A DNA stretch of 32,276 nucleotides from Alphaproteobacteria bacterium (GCA_017392345.1 JAFOVN010000027.1:1-32276); one strand, 5' to 3'; counted from the first letter of the stretch, positions 23,137 through 30,133 are shown. Notes: generated by a model not told the origin, from the sequence alone. Numbers and translations are program-made.

Positions 23137-23484
23137 ATGAAAAGTAAAATTTCAAAGTATTTTTTAATTGTGGCAACTTTTGTTATGGCGAATTTGCCGG
23201 CATTTGCGGCGGAAAATCAAGGTGCGTGTGATTTGATAAAAAGTTTGAAACCGGTGATTCAAACTTTGCGAACACTTGCGTTTATCGGTGCTGCATTTGT
23301 CTTGATGGATTGGGCATGGGGTTTTATTAAGAGTGGAAAAGTTGAAATGAAAGATATTGAAGCAAAGGGAATCGGTATGTTTGTTGGTTTCTTCTTGTTG
23401 TTTGGTGTTGGTCTTATTTTGCAATTTGTTGGTTCCAATGCAGGGCAGGAGTATTTCGGTTGTGTCACGGGTGCATTAAAATAA
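23137..23484 (+). CDS. VirB2/TrbC-like small membrane protein (possible conjugative pilin)
   Basis: The protein has 115 residues. A signal peptide (cut after NLPAFA) is followed by a short mature head with Cys (ACDLIKSLK). Two membrane helices follow: LRTLAFIGAAFVLMDWAWGF and IGMFVGFFLLFGVGLILQFV, with a charged loop between them. A second Cys is near the end (YFGCVTG). This leader plus two-helix plan matches VirB2/TrbC pilins of type IV secretion systems, but no other virB gene is in the window, so the call rests on architecture. It is a single-gene unit with a strong promoter and terminator. Abundant expression would fit a pilin. Other two-helix envelope proteins remain possible. Confidence 0.65.
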   Translation: MKSKISKYFLIVATFVMANLPAFAAENQGACDLIKSLKPVIQTLRTLAFIGAAFVLMDWAWGFIKSGKVEMKDIEAKGIGMFVGFFLLFGVGLILQFVGSNAGQEYFGCVTGALK

Positions 23485-23505
23485 AAACCGAACAGAAAAA
23501 AATTC

Positions 23506-23529
23506 AACGGCGCGTTTGCGCCGTTTTCT
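23506..23529. terminator. Bidirectional terminator between convergent genes
   Basis: AACGGCGC/GCGCCGTT hairpin with a GTTT loop, T-rich downstream and A-rich upstream. It separates the VirB2-like gene from the minus-strand module ending at 23532. Confidence 0.85.
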
Positions 23530-23531
23530 TT

Positions 23532-24437
23532 TTATCTTACTTTTTCATGGATATATTTATTTATAAATGTTTGTTCACGTTTGGTGCGGTCGGCAATAAC
23601 ATTTTTTACTGGCGTAAAAGAAAGGTTTTGTTTCGGGGAATCGTGTGCATCGGCAAAGTGCTTGCGAATAGAGAGCATTTCGTTCAGTGAGATTGTATAA
23701 AGGTTGTTATATGTTTTATTTTGTGAATTGTTGTATCGGTTAACTATGTTTTCCAAAGCATTTGCGTATAGTGGTAATAATTTGTGGTTCATATAATCTG
23801 TAATATGGGAATAATTCTGTAAATTGTTATCAGAATTGTATTCTTTTGGAAATAACCAGGTATATAGCAATATATAAAATTTTCCAAATTGATAATTTTG
23901 GTTTATAAGAGTGCCAAGGATGCCGTCGATTTTTTTCTTGTATGTTTTGACTTTTTCGCGGGCATCAATTCGTGATATTTCGTTGACGCGTGCGACGATT
24001 GCGTTTGATTCTTGGTTTGGATACATAAAGTATTCTTGGTGAAAGGTTGTGTTGTTGTGTTTTCCGATTTCTTTCATAATCGCCCATGCGGCATAGCGGG
24101 ATATTTCGGCGGTCATGCTTTCATCAGTAACTTTGATTATGTGCATATGGTTATCAACAAGTTCAAATTTTTGATTTGGTAACATGTTCGCTGGCGCGTA
24201 TTCGCGTAGAATGTTTCCGATGGTGGAACTGCTCTGATAATCTTTTGTTTCTAAATTTTTTACTGTCCCAAGGACATCGGTTAACAACCAAACGTCAGTT
24301 CCGGTATTTGCGGTGGTTGTTTGATTTGGTATTTTCTTTGGCCACAAAGATGGGGTTATATATTCACGCGCAATCGATTTTGTTTGTTTTGTGGAATTTA
24401 GTGTGTCGAAAATATTTTGATATGAATAATCTTGCAT
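23532..24437 (-). CDS. Uncharacterised 301-residue partner of a ribbon-helix-helix regulator
   Basis: No confident family. The protein is soluble, Asn/Gln/Tyr/Lys-rich and AT-rich in codon use. Residues about 95-140 include an HMHIIKVTDE segment and then EISRYAAWAIMKEIG, followed by HQEYFMYPN. This weakly recalls the (L/I)(S/T)RYA.(Y/W)LI...YF pattern of DinD/antirepressor-type proteins; I do not claim membership. A helical Lys-rich region follows (REKVKTYKKKIDGILG), then a Tyr/Asn-rich part. The ATG is 6 bp after the stop of the regulator, and its ribosome site AAGGGG lies inside the regulator's last codons, so the two are translationally coupled. The arrangement suggests a toxin-antitoxin-like or phage-derived regulatory pair. 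Confidence 0.65.
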   Translation of the reverse strand: MQDYSYQNIFDTLNSTKQTKSIAREYITPSLWPKKIPNQTTTANTGTDVWLLTDVLGTVKNLETKDYQSSSTIGNILREYAPANMLPNQKFELVDNHMHIIKVTDESMTAEISRYAAWAIMKEIGKHNNTTFHQEYFMYPNQESNAIVARVNEISRIDAREKVKTYKKKIDGILGTLINQNYQFGKFYILLYTWLFPKEYNSDNNLQNYSHITDYMNHKLLPLYANALENIVNRYNNSQNKTYNNLYTISLNEMLSIRKHFADAHDSPKQNLSFTPVKNVIADRTKREQTFINKYIHEKVR

Positions 24438-24443
24438 TTTCTT

Positions 24444-24671
24444 TTACCCCTTGTCTTCGTCCGTGTTCGCAATCGAAAACAGGACCGATGAAATAAGTGA
24501 TTGATATGGAACATGGTGTGTGTCCGCAAGTTCTTTTAACTTGTCCAATATCGGACGTGGAATTCGCATATTTATAACCGCATCTGATTTATTAAAGGCG
24601 CGATATGCCGCATATTCCCGAAGCAGGGATTCAATGTTCATCACAAAGAGTTGCTGCATCACATTTGGCAT
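24444..24671 (-). CDS. CopG-type ribbon-helix-helix protein (putative antitoxin/autorepressor)
   Basis: The protein has 75 residues from ATG 24671, with AGGAT upstream. The first 27 residues form a helix-rich head (MQQLFVMNIESLLREYAAYR). Residues 28-65 fit a ribbon-helix-helix fold: beta strand DAVINMRIPR, helix PILDKLKELADTHH, then VPYQSLISSVLF, the typical (I/V)PYQxLI turn of CopG-like antitoxins. It is the first gene of a two-gene operon. The promoter is covered by a near-perfect 22 bp palindrome, with a second palindrome downstream, as expected for autoregulation. The head domain probably contacts the partner encoded next. Confidence 0.8.
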   Translation of the reverse strand: MPNVMQQLFVMNIESLLREYAAYRAFNKSDAVINMRIPRPILDKLKELADTHHVPYQSLISSVLFSIANTDEDKG

Positions 24672-24684
24672 AAGATTTTATCCT

Positions 24685-24753
24685 ATACAATATTCAATAC
24701 TGTTGTATCCACAAGGCACTATACCAATGTATTTACAATTGTCAATACAAATG
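24685..24753 (-). promoter_or_regulatory. Promoter and operators of the ribbon-helix-helix module
   Basis: Minus strand: TTGACA (24745-24740), 16 bp, TATAGT (24723-24718). A 22 bp palindrome at 24728-24749 (arms TGTATT and AATACA around ACAATTGT, one mismatched pair) covers the -35. A second, imperfect palindrome at 24685-24708 has arms ATACAA and TTGTAT and lies in the leader. Repeated ATACAA/TTGTAT half-sites fit ribbon-helix-helix binding. Confidence 0.75.
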
Positions 24754-24828
24754 TCTAGACCCTTGTGTTTACTGGGGTGTGGACGATTGTGGGGGCGGTT
24801 GTGTTGTTGGCAGAAATGGTGTTTTGTG

Positions 24829-24912
24829 ATTTAATGTCTGCGACGCAAGTTTTTGCATTCGCAAAAACTGGGTCCCGGCCTTCGCCGGGATGACGACGCT
24901 CTGGAATAATTG
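24829..24912 (+). repeat. Left two-hairpin inverted repeat of the GIY-YIG element
   Basis: ATTTAATGTCTGCGACGCA, then hairpin AGTTTTTGC/GCAAAAACT, then hairpin TCCCGGC-CTTC-GCCGGGA, then TGACGACGC and TCTGGAATAATTG. The matching copy is inverted at 25274-25359. The core resembles the widespread proteobacterial GGATCCCGC...GGGATGACG intergenic palindrome (general knowledge). Confidence 0.8.
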
Positions 24913-24955
24913 GATAATTATTGAAATTTGTTTCTTTTGTTATAGCATGTTTTCT

Positions 24956-25279
24956 ATGAAATCTGGTGGTTGTGTTTATATTATGACGAATAAAAGGAAT
25001 GGGACTTTATATATTGGTTCCACTTCGGATGTTATCGGTCGGGTCTTTGAACATAAAACCAAAGTTTATCCCAAAAGTTTTACGGCTAAATATAATCTTG
25101 ATAAATTGGTTTATGTGGAATGGTATGACAGTTTAGAAAATATGGTTGCGCGTGAACGACAATTGAAGGAATGGAATCGTAATTGGAAAATACGGTTGAT
25201 AATACAACAGAATCATACTTGGAAAGATTTGTATGATGATATATTGGCCGAATATGGTTTTGCACCATTTAAGCAATAA
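24956..25279 (+). CDS. Stand-alone GIY-YIG endonuclease-domain protein
   Basis: The protein has 107 residues from ATG 24956 (ATG 24947 is an alternative). The GIY-YIG nuclease core is complete: GGCVYIMTNKRNGTLYIGST (the VYI...LYIG pair), Arg in VIGRVFEHK, Tyr/Lys in FTAKYNLDKLVYVEWYD, the conserved Glu in VARERQLKEWNR, and the tail W..DLYDDIL. This is the short single-domain subfamily common in alphaproteobacteria; its cellular role is unsettled. No ribosome site is visible. The gene sits between two 84-86 bp inverted repeats, and its TAA stop lies inside the right repeat, so gene and repeats look like one unit. Homing-like or transposition-related action is inference. Confidence 0.88.
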   Translation: MKSGGCVYIMTNKRNGTLYIGSTSDVIGRVFEHKTKVYPKSFTAKYNLDKLVYVEWYDSLENMVARERQLKEWNRNWKIRLIIQQNHTWKDLYDDILAEYGFAPFKQ

Positions 25280-25359
25280 TTCCAGATAATCGTCATCCCG
25301 CGGAAGCGCGGGATCCAGTTTACGGCAACGCCGTAAACTTGCGTCGCAGACGATTAAAT
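25274..25359 (-). repeat. Right two-hairpin inverted repeat of the GIY-YIG element
   Basis: Read on the minus strand: ATTTAATCGTCTGCGACGCA, hairpin AGTTTACGGC/GCCGTAAACT, hairpin TCCCGCG-CTTC-CGCGGGA, then TGACGATTA and TCTGGAATTATTG. Relative to the left copy, both stems differ in sequence but stay paired, and the linkers and the CTTC loop are conserved. Confidence 0.8.
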
Positions 25360-25391
25360 GTGTTGTATACTGAATTTTCCGTTTTGTCCGC

Positions 25392-25420
25392 TTGCACTTT
25401 TTTTATTTGTATCCTAGAAT
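25392..25420 (+). promoter_or_regulatory. tolB promoter
   Basis: TTGCAC (25392-25397), 17 bp, TAGAAT (25415-25420). The ribosome site AAGGAAGGA precedes ATG 25454. Confidence 0.75.
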
Positions 25421-25453
25421 GCGGACGAAGATACTTAAAATAAGGAAGGAAAA

Positions 25454-26773
25454 ATGTTAAAACGAATTTTCGCGTTGGCGTTTGCCATATTGTCTTATAT
25501 AAATGTTGCACATGCGGAATTAAAGGTTGATATCGTTGCGGGGGGAATGGAACCGACATCAATCGCCGTGCAAAAATTTGAACTGGCGGGTGGGGCGCCG
25601 GCGGCGGATGCGGCGACGATTCGCGATGTGGTAGAGGCGGACCTGAAACGTACCGGATTTTTTCATATTGTAAATCACAATGCCTTTCCGGAATTTGTAA
25701 AGTTGGATAAAATGCCGTCGTTTAAATCTTGGGCGGCGATAAAGGCGCAAATTTTGGTGACATCGAAACTGACCAAGCAAAAAGATGGACAATATAAACT
25801 TGAATTCTTTGTGTGGGATATCGCGTCCCAAGAACAGATAGAAGCGCAAAGTTTGGTTGCGTCGAAAAAATCCGTGCGCAGACTTGGGCATATTATGGCG
25901 GATGCGATTTATGAACGACTTACGGGCGAGGTTGGGTATTTCGACACGCAAATCGTCTTTATTGCCGAAACGGGCCCAATCGATAATCGCGTAATGCGTA
26001 TGGCGATTATGGACCAAGACGGATATGGGTTGCGTTATCTGTCCGATACCAAGACATTGGTTATGTCGCCGCATTTTTCGCCGAATATGCAATCGGTGGT
26101 GTTCTTGTCATATTATAATGATGACCCGATGGTTTGGATTTTGGATTTGAACACGGGCGCGCAACGGCGACTTGGGAAATTTAGCGGTATGAATTTTGCG
26201 CCGCGCTTTTCGCCGGATGGGTCACATGTGGCGTTGTCTTTGGTAAAGGACGGAATTACACATATATATGAATACGATATTGAAAATAATTTGCTGCGCC
26301 AATTGACCAGTGGTAATTCAATAAACACCAGTCCGACGTATTCCCCCGACGGACGCAAAATTGCCTTTAATTCCGACCGCAGCGGCAGTCAGCAAATTCA
26401 CGTTTTGGACCTGAATACATTGGCGGAAGAACGCATAACATACGGGGCGGGGCGGTATGCAACGCCCGCGTGGTCACCGGACGGACAGTTTATTGCGTTC
26501 ACGAAAATGGCGGACGATACATTCTATGTCGGGGTGATGGACCCGCGCGGGAAAAATGAAAAAATTCTTGCCGGTGGTTGGTTTATGGAGGCCCCATCAT
26601 GGGCGCCCGGTTCGCGCAGGTTGGTTTATTATGAGACGGAACGCACCGACGATGATATGGAGCGCGTAAGCCATATTCGCAGTGTTGATATCACCGGCCA
26701 GAATTTATATGAAATCGATTTGCCCGATGGTGTGAACGGTTTGGAACCAACCTGGTCGCCAAGGTTGCCGTGA
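25454..26773 (+). CDS. tolB: Tol-Pal system protein TolB
   Basis: TolB is the periplasmic partner of Pal that links the inner-membrane Tol motor to peptidoglycan and the outer membrane during cell constriction. The protein has 439 residues, the normal length. The signal peptide is cut after NVAHA. The N-terminal alpha/beta domain (VDIVAGGMEPTSIAVQKFEL, VVEADLKRTGFFHIV) is followed by a six-bladed propeller with repeated FSPDG/YSPDG/WSPDG motifs: APRFSPDGSHVALS, SPTYSPDGRKIAFNSDR, TPAWSPDGQFIAFTK and APSWAPGSRRLVYY. The stop overlaps the start of the nuclease gene (TGATG), so the two are co-translated. Pal, TolA, TolQ and TolR are not in this window. Confidence 0.96.
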   Translation: MLKRIFALAFAILSYINVAHAELKVDIVAGGMEPTSIAVQKFELAGGAPAADAATIRDVVEADLKRTGFFHIVNHNAFPEFVKLDKMPSFKSWAAIKAQILVTSKLTKQKDGQYKLEFFVWDIASQEQIEAQSLVASKKSVRRLGHIMADAIYERLTGEVGYFDTQIVFIAETGPIDNRVMRMAIMDQDGYGLRYLSDTKTLVMSPHFSPNMQSVVFLSYYNDDPMVWILDLNTGAQRRLGKFSGMNFAPRFSPDGSHVALSLVKDGITHIYEYDIENNLLRQLTSGNSINTSPTYSPDGRKIAFNSDRSGSQQIHVLDLNTLAEERITYGAGRYATPAWSPDGQFIAFTKMADDTFYVGVMDPRGKNEKILAGGWFMEAPSWAPGSRRLVYYETERTDDDMERVSHIRSVDITGQNLYEIDLPDGVNGLEPTWSPRLP

Positions 26774-27183
26774 TGAAGTGGTTTTGTGTCGCCGTTTTGG
26801 TGTTTACCTGGGGCGCATCGGCGTTTGCCGTGCCGGCGCGGGTAGGGCACATTTTGGACGGTGACACTTTTTCTGCGGCGGTTAGTTTGGATGCGGATAC
26901 GACCGTTTCGGTGCGTGTTCGGTTGCGTAATGTTGATACACCGGAAATGAACGGCGATTGTGAATATGAACGATCGCGTGCAATTGCGGCACGCGATAGA
27001 TTGGCGGAAATTATCCCCGTTGGGTCAATGGTGGAACTTAGTAATGTCAAAGATGACAAATACCTTGGGCGGATTGATGCAAATGTGAAAAATGCGAACG
27101 GCGCCGATGTGGGCGAAATTCTGATTCGTGAAAAATTCGGTCGCAAATATAATGGCGGTCGGCGTAAACCGTGGTGCAAATAA
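26773..27183 (+). CDS. Exported thermonuclease-family (SNase) protein
   Basis: The protein has 136 residues from ATG 26773, overlapping the tolB stop by one base. The signal peptide (MKWFCVAVLVFTWGASAFA) implies a periplasmic or secreted nuclease. The staphylococcal-nuclease fold is visible in HILDGDTFSA, VRLRNVDTPEMNGDC (active-site Arg and calcium-binding Asp region), YERSRAIAARDRLAEII and DDKYLGRIDANV (second active-site Arg). A C-terminal basic stretch (RKYNGGRRKPWCK) carries a second Cys that may bond with the one in GDCEY. Degradation of DNA/RNA in the envelope is the family role; physiological linkage to TolB beyond co-transcription is not known. Confidence 0.87.
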   Translation: MKWFCVAVLVFTWGASAFAVPARVGHILDGDTFSAAVSLDADTTVSVRVRLRNVDTPEMNGDCEYERSRAIAARDRLAEIIPVGSMVELSNVKDDKYLGRIDANVKNANGADVGEILIREKFGRKYNGGRRKPWCK

Positions 27184-27208
27184 TAGTTGTTAGTGTAGGT
27201 GATTAGTG

Positions 27209-27231
27209 CGGGCGCGTTCGCGCCCGTTTTT
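27209..27231 (+). terminator. Terminator of the tolB-nuclease operon
   Basis: CGGGCGC-GTTC-GCGCCCG followed by five T residues. The stem is the same as at dnaN, with TTAGTG upstream in both cases. Confidence 0.9.
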
Positions 27232-27937
27232 ATGCACTGTGTTTATTGATTGCGGCATGGACATCGGCCAATGTTGCGGTTGATGGCAAAATGTCTTCAA
27301 AATAAATTTTTACCGTGCCGGGTTTCATTTTTCCGCGCTTTGGCCAATAAAGTCCGGTATCAACGCCGACCGGGGTAATCGGCAACTTTAATTGTTCCGC
27401 CAAAAACAGCAGACCGCGTTTTAATTGAATTTTTTGCCCGGGTTTTACACGTGTGCCTTCGGGAAAGATGATAAGTGTTTGGCCGTTCATTATGCGCGCG
27501 GCGACCGATGCCGAAAGTTTTTTCATATTTGTTGCGCCACGTGTGCGGTTCACTGGTTGCAATCCCATGCGCCAAAATGACCATCCGTAAATTGGTATCC
27601 AAAATAATTCGCGCTTTACAATAAAAAATGGATTTTGAATGTTGGTGACCAAAATTGCAACCTCCATAATCGACATATGTTTTGATGCGATAATCGCCTT
27701 GCCATCGGTGCGGATATTGTCGTTCGGTTGGACGGGAACACCGTTTTCTTCGGTCGGGGGATAAAAAATGCGATACTTTATTCCGCATATAATTCGGGCA
27801 AGTTTTAATACGCCACGCGCATCCGCAACAATCGCGCACAGTGTCATTTTGCGCGATGGCAATACGACCAATAATATCGGCGCCCACAAAACAAAGTATA
27901 TGCCAAGTATGATTTTGAAAACAATTGTCCTAAACAT
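27230..27937 (-). CDS. plsC: 1-acyl-sn-glycerol-3-phosphate acyltransferase (PlsC)
   Basis: PlsC acylates lysophosphatidic acid to phosphatidic acid at the inner membrane. The protein has 235 residues. An N-terminal membrane helix (IILGIYFVLWAPILLVVLP) precedes the acyltransferase domain. Motif I is KHMSIMEVAIL, an HX4E form of the usual HX4D; the Glu form is, as I recall, frequent in alphaproteobacterial PlsC. The glycerol-phosphate motif is IIFPEGTRVKPG, and VGLQ-type and P-rich motifs follow (PITPVGVDTGLYWP). AAAAGG lies before ATG 27937. It is the last gene of the ftsE-ftsX-ydcF-plsC run, 11 bp after the ydcF-like gene. Confidence 0.92.
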   Translation of the reverse strand: MFRTIVFKIILGIYFVLWAPILLVVLPSRKMTLCAIVADARGVLKLARIICGIKYRIFYPPTEENGVPVQPNDNIRTDGKAIIASKHMSIMEVAILVTNIQNPFFIVKRELFWIPIYGWSFWRMGLQPVNRTRGATNMKKLSASVAARIMNGQTLIIFPEGTRVKPGQKIQLKRGLLFLAEQLKLPITPVGVDTGLYWPKRGKMKPGTVKIYFEDILPSTATLADVHAAINKHSA

Positions 27938-27948
27938 TTTTTACCTTT

Positions 27949-28476
27949 TTATTTATATGATGATTCCGGGCCTTCCCTGATTCCAATCATTGTGACCAAG
28001 AATTTTACATATTCAACCATCCAACGTTCCAATCGGCGTGCGGGTCGCATTTCATGCAGTGCAACCGGGCATGACACGATTTGCGTTTCCGGTAATTCCG
28101 ATTTTATAAGAAATGTTGCGCGTTGAATATGATCTTCGGTTGTGATGACCACGATTCGGTCCAGTCCTGATTTTTCCACAATATCCTTTATCGCCAATGC
28201 GTTTTGATATGTTGACTTTGATTCCGATTCGATTATGGCACGTTCGGTGCCAATATATGGTGCGCCGGGGCCCGCACCGATTATATAAAGGTCCGCGTCG
28301 GGATACTTTTCAACCTGGCGCAGGGCGAATGGAACGCGACGAAAATCACCCGTTAAGACGAAAATGCTGTCGCTATTTAAAATAAAGTCGCAATCGTTTG
28401 GTGATGTCAATTTGAAAACAATTCCGCCAATGACGAACATGCCAAGTAATAAAAATGATGGGCGCAGCAATTTCAT
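27949..28476 (-). CDS. YdcF-like DUF218 membrane-anchored protein
   Basis: The protein has 175 residues from ATG 28476, which overlaps the ftsX stop as ATGA; the longer reading from 28689 lies inside ftsX. An N-terminal membrane helix (SFLLLGMFVIGGIVFKL) is followed by a DUF218 domain. Its motifs are SIFVLTGDFRRVPFAL, ADLYIIGAGPG, ESKSTYQNALAIKDIV (the conserved SxxTxxNA pattern), VVITTEDHIQRATF and a short C-terminal membrane-near segment. Family members are linked to envelope carrier-lipid and cyclic Enterobacterial common antigen metabolism; the reaction here is unknown. Its place between ftsX and plsC is a conserved alphaproteobacterial arrangement. Confidence 0.85.
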   Translation of the reverse strand: MKLLRPSFLLLGMFVIGGIVFKLTSPNDCDFILNSDSIFVLTGDFRRVPFALRQVEKYPDADLYIIGAGPGAPYIGTERAIIESESKSTYQNALAIKDIVEKSGLDRIVVITTEDHIQRATFLIKSELPETQIVSCPVALHEMRPARRLERWMVEYVKFLVTMIGIREGPESSYK

Positions 28477-29315
28477 GATTCGGTTTTTAATATCTTTAAT
28501 GTTGTTCGTTTCGTTACCATTATCGCAAACAGCACGATTATAAATGGAACCAGTAAAAGTGCAACCCATCCGGCACCAGATATTTCCAGCATCGCCATCA
28601 ACCCAACGCGGGCGGACCGCGCAAGCCCCAATGTCATAAGTAATATCGGGCATGCAATTGCAAAACCAATGATGCATGCGATGGTGCAAATTCGCGCGAC
28701 AATTATTTGCATTTGCCGTGTTATAAACCTATCACTGGCGCCGACCTGGTTCAAAATTTCAAGTTCGCGTCGATGTAAAATTGCCGTGTTGCGTGCGATA
28801 AATGAAACACATGTGCCGATTGTCACAATGATAAGCCCAAGCAGTAATGCAAGTATCGTTACCATTTTCCATCCCGCAGATATCGACGGCCGTAATGCAT
28901 CATAATGTGGAATAAAACGCGCATTTGTACCGATTAAACCGCCGATTGTGTTCATATCGGATTTTGATTTAAATTTAACTTCGAACATTACCGGCAGATA
29001 TTTTTTAAGCACACCCCTGTCGCCGCCCATCCACGGTCGCATAAGGCGTGACATTTCGTCATCTTCGATTTGGCGCATGCTATCAATTTTATCTTGGTTC
29101 GATTCAAAAATTTTCTTGATTGTGTCGGTTTTTTCGGTGTTCGTAATTTGCACCGTGGCATGGACATCCCATTGGCGATTCCAATTTACAATTCCCGTTC
29201 CAATCGCCAGTGCCAACCCCAATGACAACACCGCTAAAAAAGTCATTATGCCCATAATTGCCGTCATAAATACGGACTGGTCGTGAAACAGTGAAAACAC
29301 AATCGGTTTTTTCAT
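28473..29315 (-). CDS. ftsX: Cell division protein FtsX
   Basis: FtsX is the membrane half of the FtsEX complex, which couples ATP hydrolysis to activation of septal peptidoglycan hydrolases. The protein has 280 residues and the FtsX plan: a first helix (about residues 17-43), a periplasmic loop of about 105 residues, then three helices (about 150-172, 205-230 and 240-265). The family motif region around the second helix is RRELEILNQVGASDRFITRQ, the typical 'ELEIL...GAxxxFI' segment. It starts 2 bp after the ftsE stop, and its own stop overlaps the start of the ydcF-like gene. Confidence 0.92.
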   Translation of the reverse strand: MKKPIVFSLFHDQSVFMTAIMGIMTFLAVLSLGLALAIGTGIVNWNRQWDVHATVQITNTEKTDTIKKIFESNQDKIDSMRQIEDDEMSRLMRPWMGGDRGVLKKYLPVMFEVKFKSKSDMNTIGGLIGTNARFIPHYDALRPSISAGWKMVTILALLLGLIIVTIGTCVSFIARNTAILHRRELEILNQVGASDRFITRQMQIIVARICTIACIIGFAIACPILLMTLGLARSARVGLMAMLEISGAGWVALLLVPFIIVLFAIMVTKRTTLKILKTES

Positions 29316-29317
29316 CT

Positions 29318-30097
29318 TTATTTATTTCCAATATCGTTAAATTGTTTTGATAATTCCGTAAAATACTTTGTGTCGTGGATTTCGGGCGCAACCCTTTTCG
29401 CCCCGGTATGCGCGTGTGCCGGCCCCGTAAATGTCAGTTTATGATTTTCAACATGCATAATCGGGAATTTATATGTTTCCATCAGTTTTGAATTATGTGT
29501 GGCAAGAATTATTGTTGTTCCAAACATTTTATTCATTTGGATAAACAGTTCCATTAAACGTGACGCGTTTTCATCGTCCAAATTTCCGGTTGGTTCGTCC
29601 GCAAGCATAATTGACGGTTGAACAATAATTGCACGTGCCACAGAAACGCGTTGTTGTTGGCCGCCACTTAAACTCTTGGGATTTGCGTTTGCGTATTTGG
29701 CAAGTCCGACCCATTCCAATGTTTTTGTGACAAGTTTTTTTATCTTTACTTCGTCCACACCGCGCACGCGCAGGGGCAATGCGACATTATCAAACACCGA
29801 TATGTGCGAAAGCAAGGAATATTCTTGGAACACAATCGCCATTTTGTGGCGCATTTCGGTTATTTCGTCGCGCGACATAGAATTTGTCGGTTTACCAAAA
29901 ATCTTTATCGTTCCGCGACAAGGTTTATGCAGTTGATATATCAATCGCAACAGTGTTGTTTTGCCCGCGCCCGATGCACCCGATAGGAAATAAAAAGAAC
30001 CCGCACCGATGTTAAAAGACACATCAGTCAATATGTCCGGGTCATTGTCATAACGCGCACCAACGCCGATAAAAGAAATTACGGTATTATCTTCCAT
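29318..30097 (-). CDS. ftsE: Cell division ATP-binding protein FtsE
   Basis: FtsE is the cytoplasmic ATPase of FtsEX. The protein has 259 residues from ATG 30097, slightly long for FtsE owing to a C-terminal tail of about 35 residues. ABC motifs are Walker A (LSGASGAGKTTLLRL), Q-loop (VFQEYSLLSHISVFDNVALP), signature (LSGGQQQRVSVARAI), Walker B (IMLADEPTGNLDD) and the H-loop (ILATHN). ATG 30097 lies 7 bp after a TTGACC-17-TAGTAT promoter and has no ribosome site, so the operon transcript is probably leaderless; readings from 30106 or 30133 would begin inside the promoter. A LolD-like lipoprotein exporter was considered, but the adjacent ftsX fixes the call. Confidence 0.92.
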   Translation of the reverse strand: MEDNTVISFIGVGARYDNDPDILTDVSFNIGAGSFYFLSGASGAGKTTLLRLIYQLHKPCRGTIKIFGKPTNSMSRDEITEMRHKMAIVFQEYSLLSHISVFDNVALPLRVRGVDEVKIKKLVTKTLEWVGLAKYANANPKSLSGGQQQRVSVARAIIVQPSIMLADEPTGNLDDENASRLMELFIQMNKMFGTTIILATHNSKLMETYKFPIMHVENHKLTFTGPAHAHTGAKRVAPEIHDTKYFTELSKQFNDIGNK

Positions 30098-30104
30098 AAC
30101 ATGC

Positions 30105-30133
30105 ATACTAGTAAAAAAAAAATTTGCGGTCAA
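30105..30133 (-). promoter_or_regulatory. ftsE operon promoter
   Basis: Minus strand: TTGACC (30133-30128), 17 bp containing a T10 tract, TAGTAT (30110-30105). The +1 is predicted at or next to ATG 30097. Confidence 0.75.

Larger units (their letters stand above)
24829..25359 (+). mobile_element. Candidate GIY-YIG element with two-hairpin terminal inverted repeats
   Basis: A 531 bp unit in which inverted repeats bracket one endonuclease-domain gene, with nothing else inside. I saw no convincing target-site duplication at the outer edges. The layout is like REP sequences around a RAYT transposase gene, but the enzyme is of the GIY-YIG class. Mobility is inferred from structure only. Confidence 0.5.

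Noticed and set aside
23532-24437. Calling the 301-residue protein a DinD or BRO antirepressor
   Set aside because: Only one short motif is similar, and the rest does not match what I know of those families.
24829-25359. Target-site duplication around the GIY-YIG element
   Set aside because: Flanks (GTTTTGTG on the left, GTGTTGTAT on the right) share only short words that are not convincing.
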